NCBI RefSeq assembly: GCF_050436995.1
Contig: NC_134758.1
Location: forward strand, 2,666,001-2,730,000
Source: Anticarsia gemmatalis
Taxonomy: Eukaryota > Arthropoda > Insecta > Lepidoptera > Erebidae
DNA length: 64,000 bases
Reading direction: 5' to 3'
Program-made: the position numbers and the translations under genes
Notes under the pieces: model-generated
What the model saw: only the letters and a program-made list of their open reading frames with translations
Database searches by the model: none
Told to the model about the DNA's origin: nothing
Shown: positions 47,435-58,877 of the stretch, piece after piece
How the letters are laid out: each line of letters starts with the position of its first letter
Position numbering within the stretch: the stretch's first letter is position 1

Positions 47435-47879
47435 TACTAATATTAAAAATGCGAAAGTTTGTGATAGTGGATTGTTATTCTTTCACAAAAAAGCGACTGG
47501 ACGGATTTGAATAAAATTTTGTAAAATAAAATAAATAAATTTAACCCATTAATGTCCCACTGGTTGGGGACTTTGCATGCCCTCAATAAATGTATTAAAT
47601 AAATTTTTAGGCGTGCAAGGTTTCCTCACGATGTTTTCCTTCACAGTTGGAGCATGTGATAATTATTTCTAATACACACATAACTTTGAAAAGTCATTGG
47701 TGTGTTGCCTCGGGTTCGAACCTGCGACCACTTGCGTGGGAGGTTTCAACTTATACCACTCGGCTATCACTGGTCTTAAAATTTAGTACACAGTAATTTA
47801 TTACTTGAATAACATATCGATACTTTATACCCAAGGAAATCTTTTCATGCGGGCGAAGTCGCGGGCTGTAGCAAATAGT
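47435..47879 (+). mobile_element. Second Helitron-like family element, split by a SINE
   Basis: Left part: TACTAATATTAAAAATGCG, CTTTCACAAAAAAGCGAC and ACGGATTTGAATAAAATTT. Right part after the SINE: AGTACACAGTAATTTATTAC and GCGGGCGAAGTCGCGGGC, the typical hairpin-bearing 3' end. The CTAG terminus is decayed, so the Helitron assignment is by family resemblance. Confidence 0.6.
47512..47784 (-). mobile_element. tRNA-derived SINE (family A) nested in another element
   Basis: On the minus strand the head (TAGCCGAGTGGTATAAG, GGTTCGAACCCGAGGC) is at 47700-47772 and the TTTATTTATTTTATT tail near 47525. TAAAATTT flanks it on both sides (47512-47519 and 47777-47784). Removing the SINE and one duplication joins the two halves of the host element. 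The GGGAGGAGACCC part of the body is deleted. Confidence 0.85.
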
Positions 47880-48145
47880 GTACATAATAATCAGCAAATA
47901 GTGTATTATTGTATAATTATGTATTCAGTACACAATGTGTGTAATTCAATTGATAGGTGTTTGTAATTAGTTGTGTTGTTGTATAATATTGTTTACTACG
48001 ACCCCCACGTCTGCGACCACATGTGTACAAATAACTACTGTTTAGATTTAGTTTATTGAGTGGCTGTTGCTATGGGTTTGTTCGTGAAGCCGCTGTATTT
48101 TAGGTGGTAAGTACATTAATTATGTTCACTATATTTATGAACCTT
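47880..48145. other. Noncoding, no gene seen
   Basis: AT-rich; nothing recognised. Confidence 0.35.
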
Positions 48146-48335
48146 ATATATAAAAATGAATCGCCAAATGATGCTATTCGCAAATCTCGAACTGCTGAAG
48201 CGATTTCTCTAATTCTTTTTTTGTAATATTTTTTGAAATACGATGATGGTTATTAGGCAGGAAAAAAATTGGAAAATGAGAATAAAAAGACATGAATCCA
48301 TTGTTAAGCGGCACAAAGTTCGCAGGGACAGCTAG
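48146..48335 (+). mobile_element. Helitron-like element, third family
   Basis: TTATATATAAAAATGAATCG at the start, a CGAACTGCTGAAGCG block, and a GCACAAAGTTCGCAGGGACA end followed by GCTAG and T. It resembles short non-autonomous Helitrons but the 5' TC edge is uncertain. Confidence 0.5.
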
Positions 48336-49649
48336 TATTATATTAAATCATATCTGAATAGTTGGTTCCACAATCACAATACGTTTTTTTTTAAGTAATA
48401 CTTCGTTCACATTCATACATAACAAATTTCTTGCATATATGTGTGGAATTCTTAGCTTTTAAGGCCCTGGTTCATCACATATAAATATCTATCAAATAAC
48501 TTATCAAATGATTTTTTACAGTAGTTCTCATACATTTACCGTCACTTTATTAAGCATTTTAAATAGTTTACCAGACGCTCATTTATAACTTATGACTTGT
48601 TAAGGTCTTGAAACTGTCATGGCCGTAACATGTTATAAAATACTTAGCACAATTTTTACTATAACACGCAACTAAATCCCAAAAACAAACAAGAAAAACA
48701 AAAACAACCCGTCCATGGATATAGGCCGGATTTAAACCCACTTATACGCATCACACAGTTTGTCCCGAAATAGGCCGAATAGCCCGTATGGGCCGTTTGC
48801 CTCGTAAATATACATTAGGCCCAGTAGAGGAGCAACCCTGGATAACATTTAATTCAACACTGTGTATGCGACATTAGTAGGGGATAGCCTTATTTTGAAG
48901 AGGTTTTAAATGAAATTTTGTAGCAAAAATAATAAGTAGTAAAACTTGGTAATGATTGCTTCTGATAAGGATTTTTGGGAATAATTATAAACAACCGAAT
49001 GGCCAAGGCACGGAAGTTTGCGACATCAACATCTTTACTTCTGGCAATCACTGAGAATTTATGGACAAATTACTTAGAAACAACTTTTTCGCCTGGCCCG
49101 GGATGTAAACCCGTAAAGCCACAAAAGTAGGAAGCCTATTCTGCCACCGCTAGTTAATTCTTAATACTATAATTTATTTAATAAATAGTTAGAACAACGA
49201 GTATTGCAACGTATAGAATTGGTATCAAAGAACAATCGTCTAATGGACATAGAGCACTATTCTTCATCGTTAATGTACTTTTATATTATATTTGATGGCT
49301 TCGAGTATATTTAAAGTTTCGAAGTTAGTATGTAAGATATTGCATAAGTTTGTAAGTAATATTGACGTTTTGCTCAAGTTGCAAGTAATTTTGTTTGATT
49401 TATTTACCAGCTATATAAACTAGCAGACTGGCCCGGCTTTGTCCGGTTAGAGTATAATTATATCCCATTGACTCCATTCCCGTGGGAAGTTTGACTCTAT
49501 ACAAACCTTTTCCCGACAGTTCAAAACATATTTAAAAAATAATTATTCAATTTAGTTGAATTGGTTAGAAGTTGTGCGCTTACATACATTTTGGTGATTC
49601 ATTTCTATTTATATGGAAGATGCGAAAATTTGTATATTAATATGTAAAC
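48336..49649. other. Noncoding with degenerate repeat scraps
   Basis: At 49421-49500 a minus-strand fragment begins CTAGCAGACTGGCCCGGC and continues GAGTATAATTATATCCC, resembling an element end. Patches near 48700-48860 and 49090-49150 look like old repeat pieces. No gene. Confidence 0.35.
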
Positions 49650-49880
49650 CTCCGTGGCGCAGTGGTTTAGGTCGCCACGCCGATACTACTGCAACGGGAG
49701 GTCGTGGGTTCGATTCCCACACGGAGCAATTATTTGTGCGATCCACAAATAATTGCTTCGGGTCTGGTTGTGCTTTGTGTCCGTTGTTTGTATGTTTGTA
49801 AAAGTCCCCGCGACACAAGAGCAATTCTTAGTGCGGGAGTTGTCTTTTTAAGAGAAAAAAAAAAAAAAAAAAAAAAAAAA
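49650..49880 (+). mobile_element. tRNA-derived SINE (family B) with long A tail
   Basis: The head keeps an A-box-like GTGGCGCAGTGG and a B-box GGTTCGATTCC. CTCCGT and ACGGAG still pair as an acceptor stem and the T-arm GTGGG/CCCAC is intact. The anticodon arm does not fold, so it is not a tRNA gene. The body (CGGGTCTGGTTGTGCTTTG, CGACACAAGAGCAATTC) ends in an A-rich tail to 49880. Nearly identical to the copy at 52708. Confidence 0.88.
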
Positions 49881-52191
49881 TGTCTATTTTTTGTTAGTTA
49901 CTCTTTCACGCAAAACTACTGAAGGGATTTCGCGATGAAGTAACGCGGACAAAGTCACGATTGTTATTACTTTATATATTAAGATGTAAAGCCATTTCCT
50001 TGAAATGTAGACAAGTTTGTATTAGGTAAAGTTATCTTTATTAAGAAAATATGATGCCCACAGCCAAAACTGAACAACGCGAAAGCTTAAAAGTTAAGAT
50101 TGAGATCATTTTGATTTCAACAACTTCTTAACGTCCACAAAATATTTCACATTTTTTACCAAGAAATTTCAGATTAGTTTTCATCGACATCATACACAAA
50201 TTACTTTCCTAATACCGCAATCCTGCGAAATTGACCTTTTCAAAACCAAATGTCAAATTAAAAACTTGTAAATCTAAGAATAACACAAATGTCGTCACGT
50301 TAAAAGTACAAAAGATCTAAAAATGAATTCTTTATTTTTATGACCAAAAGTATTTTTAACAAGGTGAAGGAAAATAACGTGAAAATGCCCGCGGAGGTTA
50401 CGTTTCTGTCGTTATTTTACAAGCCCATAAACGTCGAAGTAACAAAGAGAATTAAAATAGACTTATTTTTCTTGGTGACGTGCAAGGTAGGAAATCTGTT
50501 AAGGGGAATACAGACACGTCGCGATTGCGGGACGATTTCAACGTGTGAATCACGCTGTTCATTATTTTCAGACGAACCGCGGGTGCTCGGCTCCGAGCTT
50601 ACTATGCCTGCTACAGAGATTGTTACAAGTACACGCTACTTTTAAAATTTATATATGATATTTTTAGTTTCGGTTATAGATAACCTACATCTGCTGCCTC
50701 ATATACATATGTCCCGGCCATGGGTCAGCCATACAACTATACTTACAACATTAAAAACGTGTTATCAATGTCAAAGTAAAATGTATGTGGCAATATGAAG
50801 AGATACGCACGTTTCTCACAATCGCCGTGCTCCTGCCCCGACCCACGCCCGTCCCGCAGCTGCGTCGTGTGTGTGCTAGTCTTAATAAGTAAATAAAATT
50901 TAAGGTATAAATAATGTCGGCAACAGAACAAAGTCTGATTGAAATTTTATGTCTGATTCTGTTACATTACAATTGATGTGGAATACATAAAACGTGTTTA
51001 ACGAGTTAATATAGCTGTTTTTTCTTCTGGTTTAAATAAGATTACGCTACATATGTTTTATATTACAATAAAACTTTTTACGTTCTGTTTTAATTCTGTG
51101 TGTAGAAAGATTAGATAATGTACTTGTCAACTACATTTTTATTTGCAGTACGCAATGATTATATGTAATACTACGAAATCACTACATACATTAACAGAAT
51201 TTCGAAAATGCGACAAAAAACGCTTGACACTTTCATACGTTCAATAATATTAGGTAGTGTTCTTAATAGGTTTTTAACTAACTCTACACTGTTCATATTT
51301 TTTGCTAGTATATATGATGTGATTAGAAATTGGTAAAAGGTTTATATATTTAAACCTAGTACAATTTAAATTTAGTTTTCTCTGAGTCTAGCAAAGTCCT
51401 AGTGCAATAATTGTTTAACTGTCATAAAGGTTATTTATTTTACACAATTGCTAAAAGATCCGCGAGAGAAGCCACGAGTCCTTTTAAGCAAAAATCCACT
51501 CCTCAACGCATTCTTCTTACATAAAATAAATTTGTAAAAACGTCTAGATGATCATGTAAACAGCGCGACTGTAAAATCGCGTCAAACATTGTGAGACGTA
51601 TGTGACTTGTCTGAACGGTGGCGTTTTACGCGCCAAGTAAAAGCCTTTTTATTGCACATAAAATTATTTTCGTAGCGAGCACCCGCTTCTGTGGCGCGTA
51701 TAATGTTATTGAATTAAGTTAAGAAAGGTAGCGATAGCATATTGGAATTTCTAAAAGCAGATAACGTAAATGTCTAGAAATCTTAAGGAGGCTTGACGTC
51801 AGGCAGGCGACATGTTGTAAAAACATCAGAGATGTCTCTTAAAAACATGTTTTTGAGAAAGAAAATATGCTGCACCGACCCGTCTTCATTTTGTATACAG
51901 ATATCACCACACGTAGAGCGAAAATTGAAAAATAGAGTCAAACGGTTATATTCTACACACATTTAAATTCTTCTATAATTATATGTACCTCTATCCATGA
52001 GCTTATTTTAATTTGAACTATATTGCGTTAGACACTGACAGCTACTTGTCAAAATCAAACTAGCGACACTTTGAAAAAAAGGTCTCGCAATCAGATTTTT
52101 TATCTATTTTATTTAAAAATGTATTGTTAGACAAAAATATTTTTTTACGCATTATTTTGTACGCGAGGAGGGTAACACCACCAGTGACTTC
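49881..52191. other. Noncoding; CpG-rich patches at 50560-50640 and 50790-50885
   Basis: 49893-49962 is a Helitron-like scrap (CTCTTTCACGCAAAACTAC). The 101-codon plus frame at 50340-50645 and the CpG-rich patch at 50790-50885 are less AT-rich than the surroundings and might include an exon or promoter, but no domain or paired splice signals support a gene. Confidence 0.35.
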
Positions 52192-52256
52192 TATAAAAGG
52201 CCTGCGCGAGTGCTTAGCCTTTCACTTTTCGGTTGGCGCTCTAGCAAGAAGGTCGT
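52192..52256 (+). promoter_or_regulatory. TATA + initiator + DPE core promoter
   Basis: TATAAAA at 52192-52198, TTCACTTT with a predicted +1 A at 52224, and GGTCGT at 52251-52256, exactly +28 to +33, matching the DPE consensus RGWYVT. TATA to +1 spacing is 32 bp. The initiator deviates from TCAKTY by one base. The transcribed region downstream shows no ORF before the SINE at 52708. It may drive a distant gene, a noncoding RNA, or be a solo LTR promoter. Confidence 0.5.
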
Positions 52257-52707
52257 TGGTGATCGTTACGTGTCTCAGATAAGTGGTTCTTTTTATGTAC
52301 ACTGTTGATTGTTTCCTTTGTTTGAATATTAGAATTAGAATCAAATTTAAAGCCAGGACAACATTATTTCTTGTGATTATTTAATTAAATCAAACTTATT
52401 GTGAATCTGTTTATTTTTTTTTAATCAATTACCCTTCGGGTTGCTAAAAGTATATATAACACGCTCTCCTTTTATAACTTGTTTAACATAACACCATGTC
52501 ACAATATTGAATTCTCTTCGTAAAATGAGTGAGAGTAGATCCGTCTGTACGTCTATTCTTGTGCTTAAAACAAAATTTATAAATTACATTAATCGTATCA
52601 CTTATATTTCAAATGCCAATAATTAAATGAAAAACTGTAAATAAGGAACTATATCAAAATTTCATTAAGCTAAAGTTGAACAAATAAATATTTTTTCTTT
52701 ATCTATT
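52257..52707. other. Noncoding downstream of the core promoter
   Basis: No ORF of note. If the promoter is active this is a leader or noncoding transcript. ACCCTTCGGGT near 52431-52441 is a short palindrome. Confidence 0.35.
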
Positions 52708-52908
52708 CTCCGTGGCGCAGTGGTTTAGGTCACCACGCCAACACTACTGCGTCGGGAGGTCGTGGGTTCGATTCCCACACGGAGCAATTATTTGTGCGAT
52801 CCACAAATAATTGTTTCGGGTCTGGTTGTGCTTTGTGTCCGTTGTTTGTATGTTTGTAAAAGTCCCCGCGACACAAGAGCAATTCTTGGTGCGGGAGTTG
52901 TCAAAAAA
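52708..52908 (+). mobile_element. tRNA-derived SINE (family B)
   Basis: Near-identical to the copy at 49650, including the retained CTCCGT/ACGGAG stem and the B-box. The end, GGGAGTTGTC, is followed by only six A. The low divergence suggests recent insertion. Confidence 0.88.
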
Positions 52909-54601
52909 GTAGTATCGGATAGTTTTTAAATTTGAATATTAGAATTCAATTTCGTAAGCTCATACACTATCGCTATTAGAAAAATGGTTTAATTTTAAGT
53001 AGTACTTAAAATTCTTCTCAACTTAAAATACCGACAAATTTTAATTGCAATTTGATTAACTTATGCTCTCAACACGGCCCTGAAAAATATACAATAATAA
53101 TTAGACATAAATTTATTATTCCACCGAAGTTTTTATTTAAAAAATAAAGTTTATTTTATGTTTCAGGCACTTACGAGCTACCTAATGTAAGATACAGTGC
53201 GTATTATCAAATAGTATGCAGCATAAGTCATTTCCCCATAGAAACTATTTCAAAGAAAATTTAAACATATCATTGTATCGATGAGTCACACACGTAACAC
53301 ACATAAAACAAGATTTTCATTACATTAAACACAAACAAACCGTCCAGTGATCTACAGCTGTCATAGTTAATTGTAATTTACGAGCGAGTACGAAATACGG
53401 ACGAATTTGTACGAGGATAAAAATATATAGCACACGTTGTTGCTGGCTGGTACGTGCATTTTATAGCTATATATTAAATGGTTGGTGCAAAATATGATGC
53501 TATGCACATCATATTATGCAGGTTATTTTATGATAGATATATTTTTGTTAATGTATACTTAGTTTTACGATTTTTGTGTCTATTTTTACAATTTTTTTTT
53601 CTTCTACGAGTAACTTTTAATCCACTATTGATAAATGTATAATCAAGCCTTTAGCAGATACGAATGCACATGGTTTCTTGCTTCATTCACAGTCATACGT
53701 CTCGTGATATACTGGACTGGTTACGAGTAGCACGAATTTTATTGAAGTAGAAATTATACTGTTCACCGTGCTGGCTCTCGACCAATCTCGTAGCCGATCA
53801 AAATATTCTTAAAGGTTAAGTACAACTTTATGACTTTTAATGTTTTAAAGATTTAGTACTCAGTAGATAAAATATTGTCGTAAAAACTATAATATGAAAA
53901 TCAGATTACCTTCCTTTCCTTTCATCACTATAGTACTGAAAAAAGAAAGTCGACAAAGCAAAATCTCATGTTTTTCAATTGCGGATGAGATTTGCATCGA
54001 GGTTGACTATTTTACATACAATTTTCAAACATACATTTTAAAATAGATATTACATAATAATCCGTTATACCGTATTCACTTACATGAAACTTTACATAAT
54101 CGGCATTCATACATACATACAATTATTCAAACAAGTTTCATAACTATACAGGTTCCAAGGACAAGCATTTCAAATTCAAAAACTTTTTCAATTTTGAAAT
54201 TATGATATCCTGCCATTATTTTGTTAAGCGAATAACGTTTTTCTATGAGTACTCTTACATTATTTATCCGAAAGTTTGTATGAATTAATGGATTTTTGTT
54301 TCACTTCTACGCAAACCTAACTGAATGAATTTTGAAAATGATCAAGAACAAATAACTCGCCTTTACTATTCATCTTTACATTGAACTAGTGTTTTATTCT
54401 CTTTTTCACTATATCTATATCTAGTTGTCATTGTATATCGATCTGACTGTTTGGCAAATAAAAATAAATGATTTTGATTATGTACCTGTTGTATAGCTAT
54501 CAAATAATAACTTCTTCGTGCTTCACTAAAACTATAGACCAGACATTACCAAACTAACAACTAAATTTTTCAAAAATTAATAAGCTATACATATATATTA
54601 T
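52909..54601. other. Noncoding, no gene seen
   Basis: AT-rich; nothing recognised. Confidence 0.4.
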
Positions 54602-54976
54602 ATTAGCTTAGCCTTTGTTCCAATCTATGTTGGTGTCGGCTTCCAGTCTCACCGGATGCAGCTGGACACCAATGTTTTACAGGGAGTGACTGCCTATCTG
54701 ACCTCCACAACCCAGTTTCCTGGGATATAACACGATACCCTTTGGTAAGACTGGTTGTCAGACTTTCAAGCTTCTGACTACTGTTAACGACTGTCAAAGA
54801 TCTTCAAAAATGACGGCCGGGACCCACAATTTAACGTGCCTTCCGAAACACGGAGGAACTCGGCATGTATATGATGATCACCCGTCCACAGAACAACCTC
54901 GGGCAGCGTAGCTTAACCTCAGAGATCGATCCGTGCGGCTGTTGTTAACTAAGCCACGAGCTAAAATTAATTAGCT
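54602..54976 (-). mobile_element. 5S rRNA-derived SINE, second subfamily
   Basis: On the minus strand it opens near AGCTCGTGGCTTAGTTAAC, then GATCTCTGAGGTTAAGC, TACGCTGCCCGAGGTTG and GGACGGGTGATCATC, the 5S rRNA pattern GATCNCTGAAGTTAAGC...GGATGGGTGACC. About 360 bp, longer than the copies at 34248 and 41904 and with a different 3' half. ATTAGCT near both ends (54602 and 54970) may be the target duplication. Confidence 0.78.
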
Positions 54977-56180
54977 ATGCAAACCACAAAAAAAAACAAA
55001 ACAGGTACACTCTAAATAAAGGTAAAAAAAAAACATTATTTACTGCAAAAATATCCCCAGTAAATCACTTCAACAAATCGGTGCACAGAGACGAAATTCA
55101 CAAACTTTTATTCGTTAGTAACAAGTACGGAAAACTAGCAATAAACAATTTTCTCTCGTTTAAAACCGATTCAAACTGTTTGAAAACAAATACTAGTGTT
55201 TTATAGTGAAGCCATACGTATTGAACCTAAATCGTGAGTGGCATTAATACGCATTGCAAGTGCAAGGAAAAATTCGTTCATTGTTTTTAGTGTCCTACTA
55301 AGTTATTTGTTTTGTGTTTGTTCAAATGCGAATAAAACTGAAAGTTAGAAATTTATCTATCAAAAGACCCATGCTCAGCTATTCTCAATAAATAATAGGA
55401 ACACTTTATTTTCGCAGTCTTCTCACAAAATATTAAAGAAATTAGGTATTAAGGCTAACACGCTAGCCGAGGTCGGGTTAAAATCTTGGCATTGCTTCAA
55501 GAACTAATTGAAATCTCCTAAAAACAAAAACCGTATATTAAGCTTTGAGAACCAACTCACATCGATCACTGTCATTTAGAAGATAGCAGATTCTTAACTA
55601 CTGACACACCCATCCAAATCTACACCTCACCAATTATCATTTAACGTCACATTTAATCTGCCAACTACACCTACATCACAAAGCTAATGAACACTATTGA
55701 CAGAACAAGTATACACGATACACATAATTGACACCACGACACGACACGACACAAGTCGACACGAGACACTGATACTAAACAATACAGACATGTGAAATGC
55801 AATTAAATTGGGTTCTAATTAGTGTTGATTTATTTATTGATGCTTTTGTAGCAGGGTTTTATTAAATGCACTACGTATATATGATTGTTTGGAGGAGAAA
55901 ATGTTTTTTTTTTAAACATTCGTTACGCATAGGAACTTTGAGTCTTAACCAATAGCCTTTCTTTTATATAACTCAAATTAGTTCACGGTTTTTTGTGTTT
56001 CAAATCTATACTACTATTATTAACATAACATATTATTATCACAGTATGCCTGTCAATCTGCTAAACTTTAAAGGATTCATTTTTGAGCTCATTAAACCAT
56101 TATGTTAACCTTGATTGTCAATATCCGGTAAAAAATAATTTCAACTTATTTCATAAAAAACTTTCGCAAAAGGTTAGTTC
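54977..56180. other. Noncoding, no gene seen
   Basis: An ACGACACGACACAAGTCGAC-like low-complexity stretch lies at 55737-55765. No gene. Confidence 0.4.
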
Positions 56181-56182
56181 TA

Positions 56183-56393
56183 TTAGGTCTGGGAAAAAGT
56201 CTTTTCGCATTAAAATATGTATGAACTTGTATAAAATCTTTTCTTTACACAGCCAGCTCGCTATTTGGGTATCTCACGAGCTCACTGAAAAAAACCTAAT
56301 GAACCGTGTACTCATAGGTAATTATTGAAGCCAAAGAGATTTTATTACAAGTTCATACATACTATATTGCGAGAAGACTTTTCCCCGACTTAA
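56183..56393 (+). mobile_element. Mariner-like MITE with TA duplication
   Basis: The 27-bp inverted ends match closely (TTAGGTCTGGGAAAAAGTC at the left; the right end reads, reversed, TTAAGTCGGGGAAAAGTC) and are flanked by TA on both sides (56181-56182, 56394-56395). Internal repeats ATGTATGAACTTGTA and its complement add a second inverted layer. At 211 bp it has no transposase. The 81-codon frame at 56083-56328 runs across its edge and is not a gene. Confidence 0.85.
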
Positions 56394-56866
56394 TATTTAC
56401 GAAAAGGTTATAAATAAACGGAATAATATTTGAAATAAACGACTTATAAACGTAATACAAATTACTTGAAAGTACACTGTTTCGAAACTTAGCAACAGAA
56501 TTGTAACCCAGGTGTTATTAATTTATACAATTCACGATATAATTGAGAAGGTATTCTGTTTAATAGCGAGGTAAAGCACTATTAATTCGAGGTTAGAATC
56601 CTTCGGCAAATGTTTTAGCTAAGTTGTAATCTAAATGAATCGCTGGCGTGGTACTGAGTTACTAACAATAGTTAGTTGCTTTACAGTGAGTTTTATATGA
56701 CAGAGGAATACAGAAGTATAACTGGTATTATATTATTTACAGTGTATTTTTTTATGTAGTTTTAACCTTTATTTCAGCTGATGATACATGTCGCAGATCT
56801 TTCTTTGAAGCTGATATTTGGGTAGTGTTTAAACTAAAACAAATAAATCAAATTTACTTGTCTTGT
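56394..56866. other. Noncoding, no gene seen
   Basis: AT-rich; nothing recognised. Confidence 0.4.
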
Positions 56867-57045
56867 GCCTCGATTCTCTACTACTATCGACTACCGACAA
56901 CCGAACTGTCATCGAGAAATTTTGTATGAAAATCTGATCAGCGCCTCTGACGGGTGTCGTAGGAAACATTTTGGCAGTACATTCTAAATGTCAAAATTTC
57001 GATAGCTAGCCGGTTGTCGGTAGTCGATGGTACTAGAGAATCGAG
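56867..57045 (+). mobile_element. Palindromic MITE, intact copy
   Basis: Perfect-looking terminal inverted repeats of about 38 bp (CCTCGATTCTCTACTACTAT and, at the right, AGAGAATCGAGG) around the standard interior. Most complete copy with 61451. Confidence 0.9.
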
Positions 57046-57221
57046 GCATTGGTCACGGTAGATTGGTATGTACAGTCGTCGTTACAACAGTCGTCGTTAC
57101 TTTCTTCTGCACAGACAGAAACGACAACTGTGTTACCAAATTGAGAACATGGAACTTGGCATAATTAAACAGACTTGAAATCCCACGCTATCTTCTAGGA
57201 ATATAAATTCGCAAAAATATG
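57046..57221. other. Noncoding, no gene seen
   Basis: Short spacer with a direct repeat of ACAGTCGTCGTTAC near 57072-57100. Confidence 0.4.
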
Positions 57222-57540
57222 TAAAGCCGAGTGGTATAAGTTGACACCTCCCACGCAAGTGGTCGCAGGTTCAAATTCGAAGCAACACACCAATGACTTT
57301 TCGAAGTTTTGTGTGTATTAGAAATAATTATCACATGCTCCAACGGTGAAGGAAAACATCGTGAGGAAACCTTGCATGCCTAAAATTTGTTTAAAACATT
57401 TATTGAGGGCATGCAAAGTCCCCAACCCGCACTTGGCCAGCGTGGTGGACTCAAGGCCTAACCCCCCCCCCCTCATTACGGGAGGAGACCCTTGATGATA
57501 TTACTTGACATTAATGAGTTAAATTTATTTTATTTTATTT
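57222..57540 (+). mobile_element. tRNA-derived SINE (family A)
   Basis: Head lacks the first few bases (starts AAAGCCGAGTGGTATAAG); the B-box is degenerate (GGTTCAAATTC). The body is complete but the region after GGGAGGAGACCCTTG is altered, then CATTAATGAGTTAAA and TTTATTTTATTT close it. Confidence 0.8.
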
Positions 57541-57854
57541 ATATGTAATTCGTATGTTTACTTTAAATACATGTGTATATCAAAGCTATACATAGTAAAA
57601 AAAATCCACACTATTATAAATTGCCCATCTATTATAATATATGTATTCTGTATAGTCGAACTTCTGTGATTAATTTTATAGTGTGTCAGATAAGTCTACA
57701 CAGACAATTGAATTTATCCACAGATAAACGTGTTTGGAGCAAGTGAGCTACATAATTAAAGTTACAGCGTGTACGCAAAAACTTTCATAATAACATTACT
57801 GAAGGCGAAACTAACACACAGCTTTACATCGTCACGTTTTTGTACGGTTAAAGA
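57541..57854. other. Noncoding, no gene seen
   Basis: AT-rich; nothing recognised. Confidence 0.35.
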
Positions 57855-57883
57855 CAACAATATGTATCACATTTTATATAACA

Positions 57884-58131
57884 CTAGCTGACCCGCGCAA
57901 TTTCGCTTGCATCACATAAGAGAGAATGGGTCAAAATTTTCCCCGTTTTGTAACATTTTTACTGGTATTCTGCTCCTATTGGTCGTAGCGTGTTGATATA
58001 CAGCCTATAGCCTTCCTCGATAAATGGGCTATCTAACACTGAAATATTTTTTCAAATCGGTCCAGTAGTTCCTGAGATTAGCGTGTTCAAACAAACGTAA
58101 AAAAAAAACAGCTTTATAATATTAGTATAGA
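57884..58131 (-). mobile_element. Non-autonomous Helitron in the left duplicate
   Basis: CTAG at 57884-57887 and the TC end at 58130-58131 (minus strand), A/T flanks correct. The (GTTT)n tract is almost gone. It lies at the equivalent position in both duplicates, so it predates the duplication. Confidence 0.82.
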
Positions 58132-58877
58132 TTTTTATCAATGAAATTGGTTCAAATACTATACAGCTGTTTGCTCACTTGAAACTTATTTTACAATCAC
58201 TTCGCGTTTATAACAATAATAAAATTCACATTTTCGTATAAAAAATGGGATTGAAATTGTGAGAGTGTATGTGTTTTTTGACGCTGACTGTATGTACAAA
58301 GAGCACTTTAGTTAGTAGAGTACTAGATTATTAAGAGCTTAGGTTCTTTAGCAGCCACGAATATTTGATGAAGTTTTTAGTATGTCTAAGTGGAAAGACT
58401 ATTCTTGTTTTTGGACTAAATTTCGTGAATGGAGTTGTTTTACATTAAAAGTCAACCATATATAACAATTCAACTTGGACCACTAGAAATTGCGTTTACC
58501 GATGAAACTTAAAACATTAGTTTAATTCCATTGATGTTTTTTATGCTGTGGCTAAAACAATGTTAACAAAAACTTGAACTTTCGTACCGTAAAAGAATAA
58601 ACATACCTGATCGTTTTAATATTAATATTTGAGTCAATAGTACAGCTAGTCGCGCGTTTAGAAGATTTCCGTCAAACATGGACTACCGACAACAGACTCG
58701 CTATCAAAAATGTTGCATGAAAACCTAATCAGTGCCTCTAGCGGGCGCCGCAAGTACTATTTTTGCAGTGCAATTTCAATGACAAACTCTCGATACCAGA
58801 CAAAAAATATAAGCAACTTTGCAGTTGCTCATATATTTTGTTTATAGGCAACAATATGTATCACATTTTATATAACA

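Noticed and set aside
49609..49922. Several overlapping frames of 62-72 codons on both strands
   Set aside because: They are by-products of the tRNA-derived SINE; peptides such as GSIPTRS come from the B-box region.
56083..56328. 81-codon plus-strand frame
   Set aside because: It runs across the edge of a mariner-like MITE and has no protein-like features.
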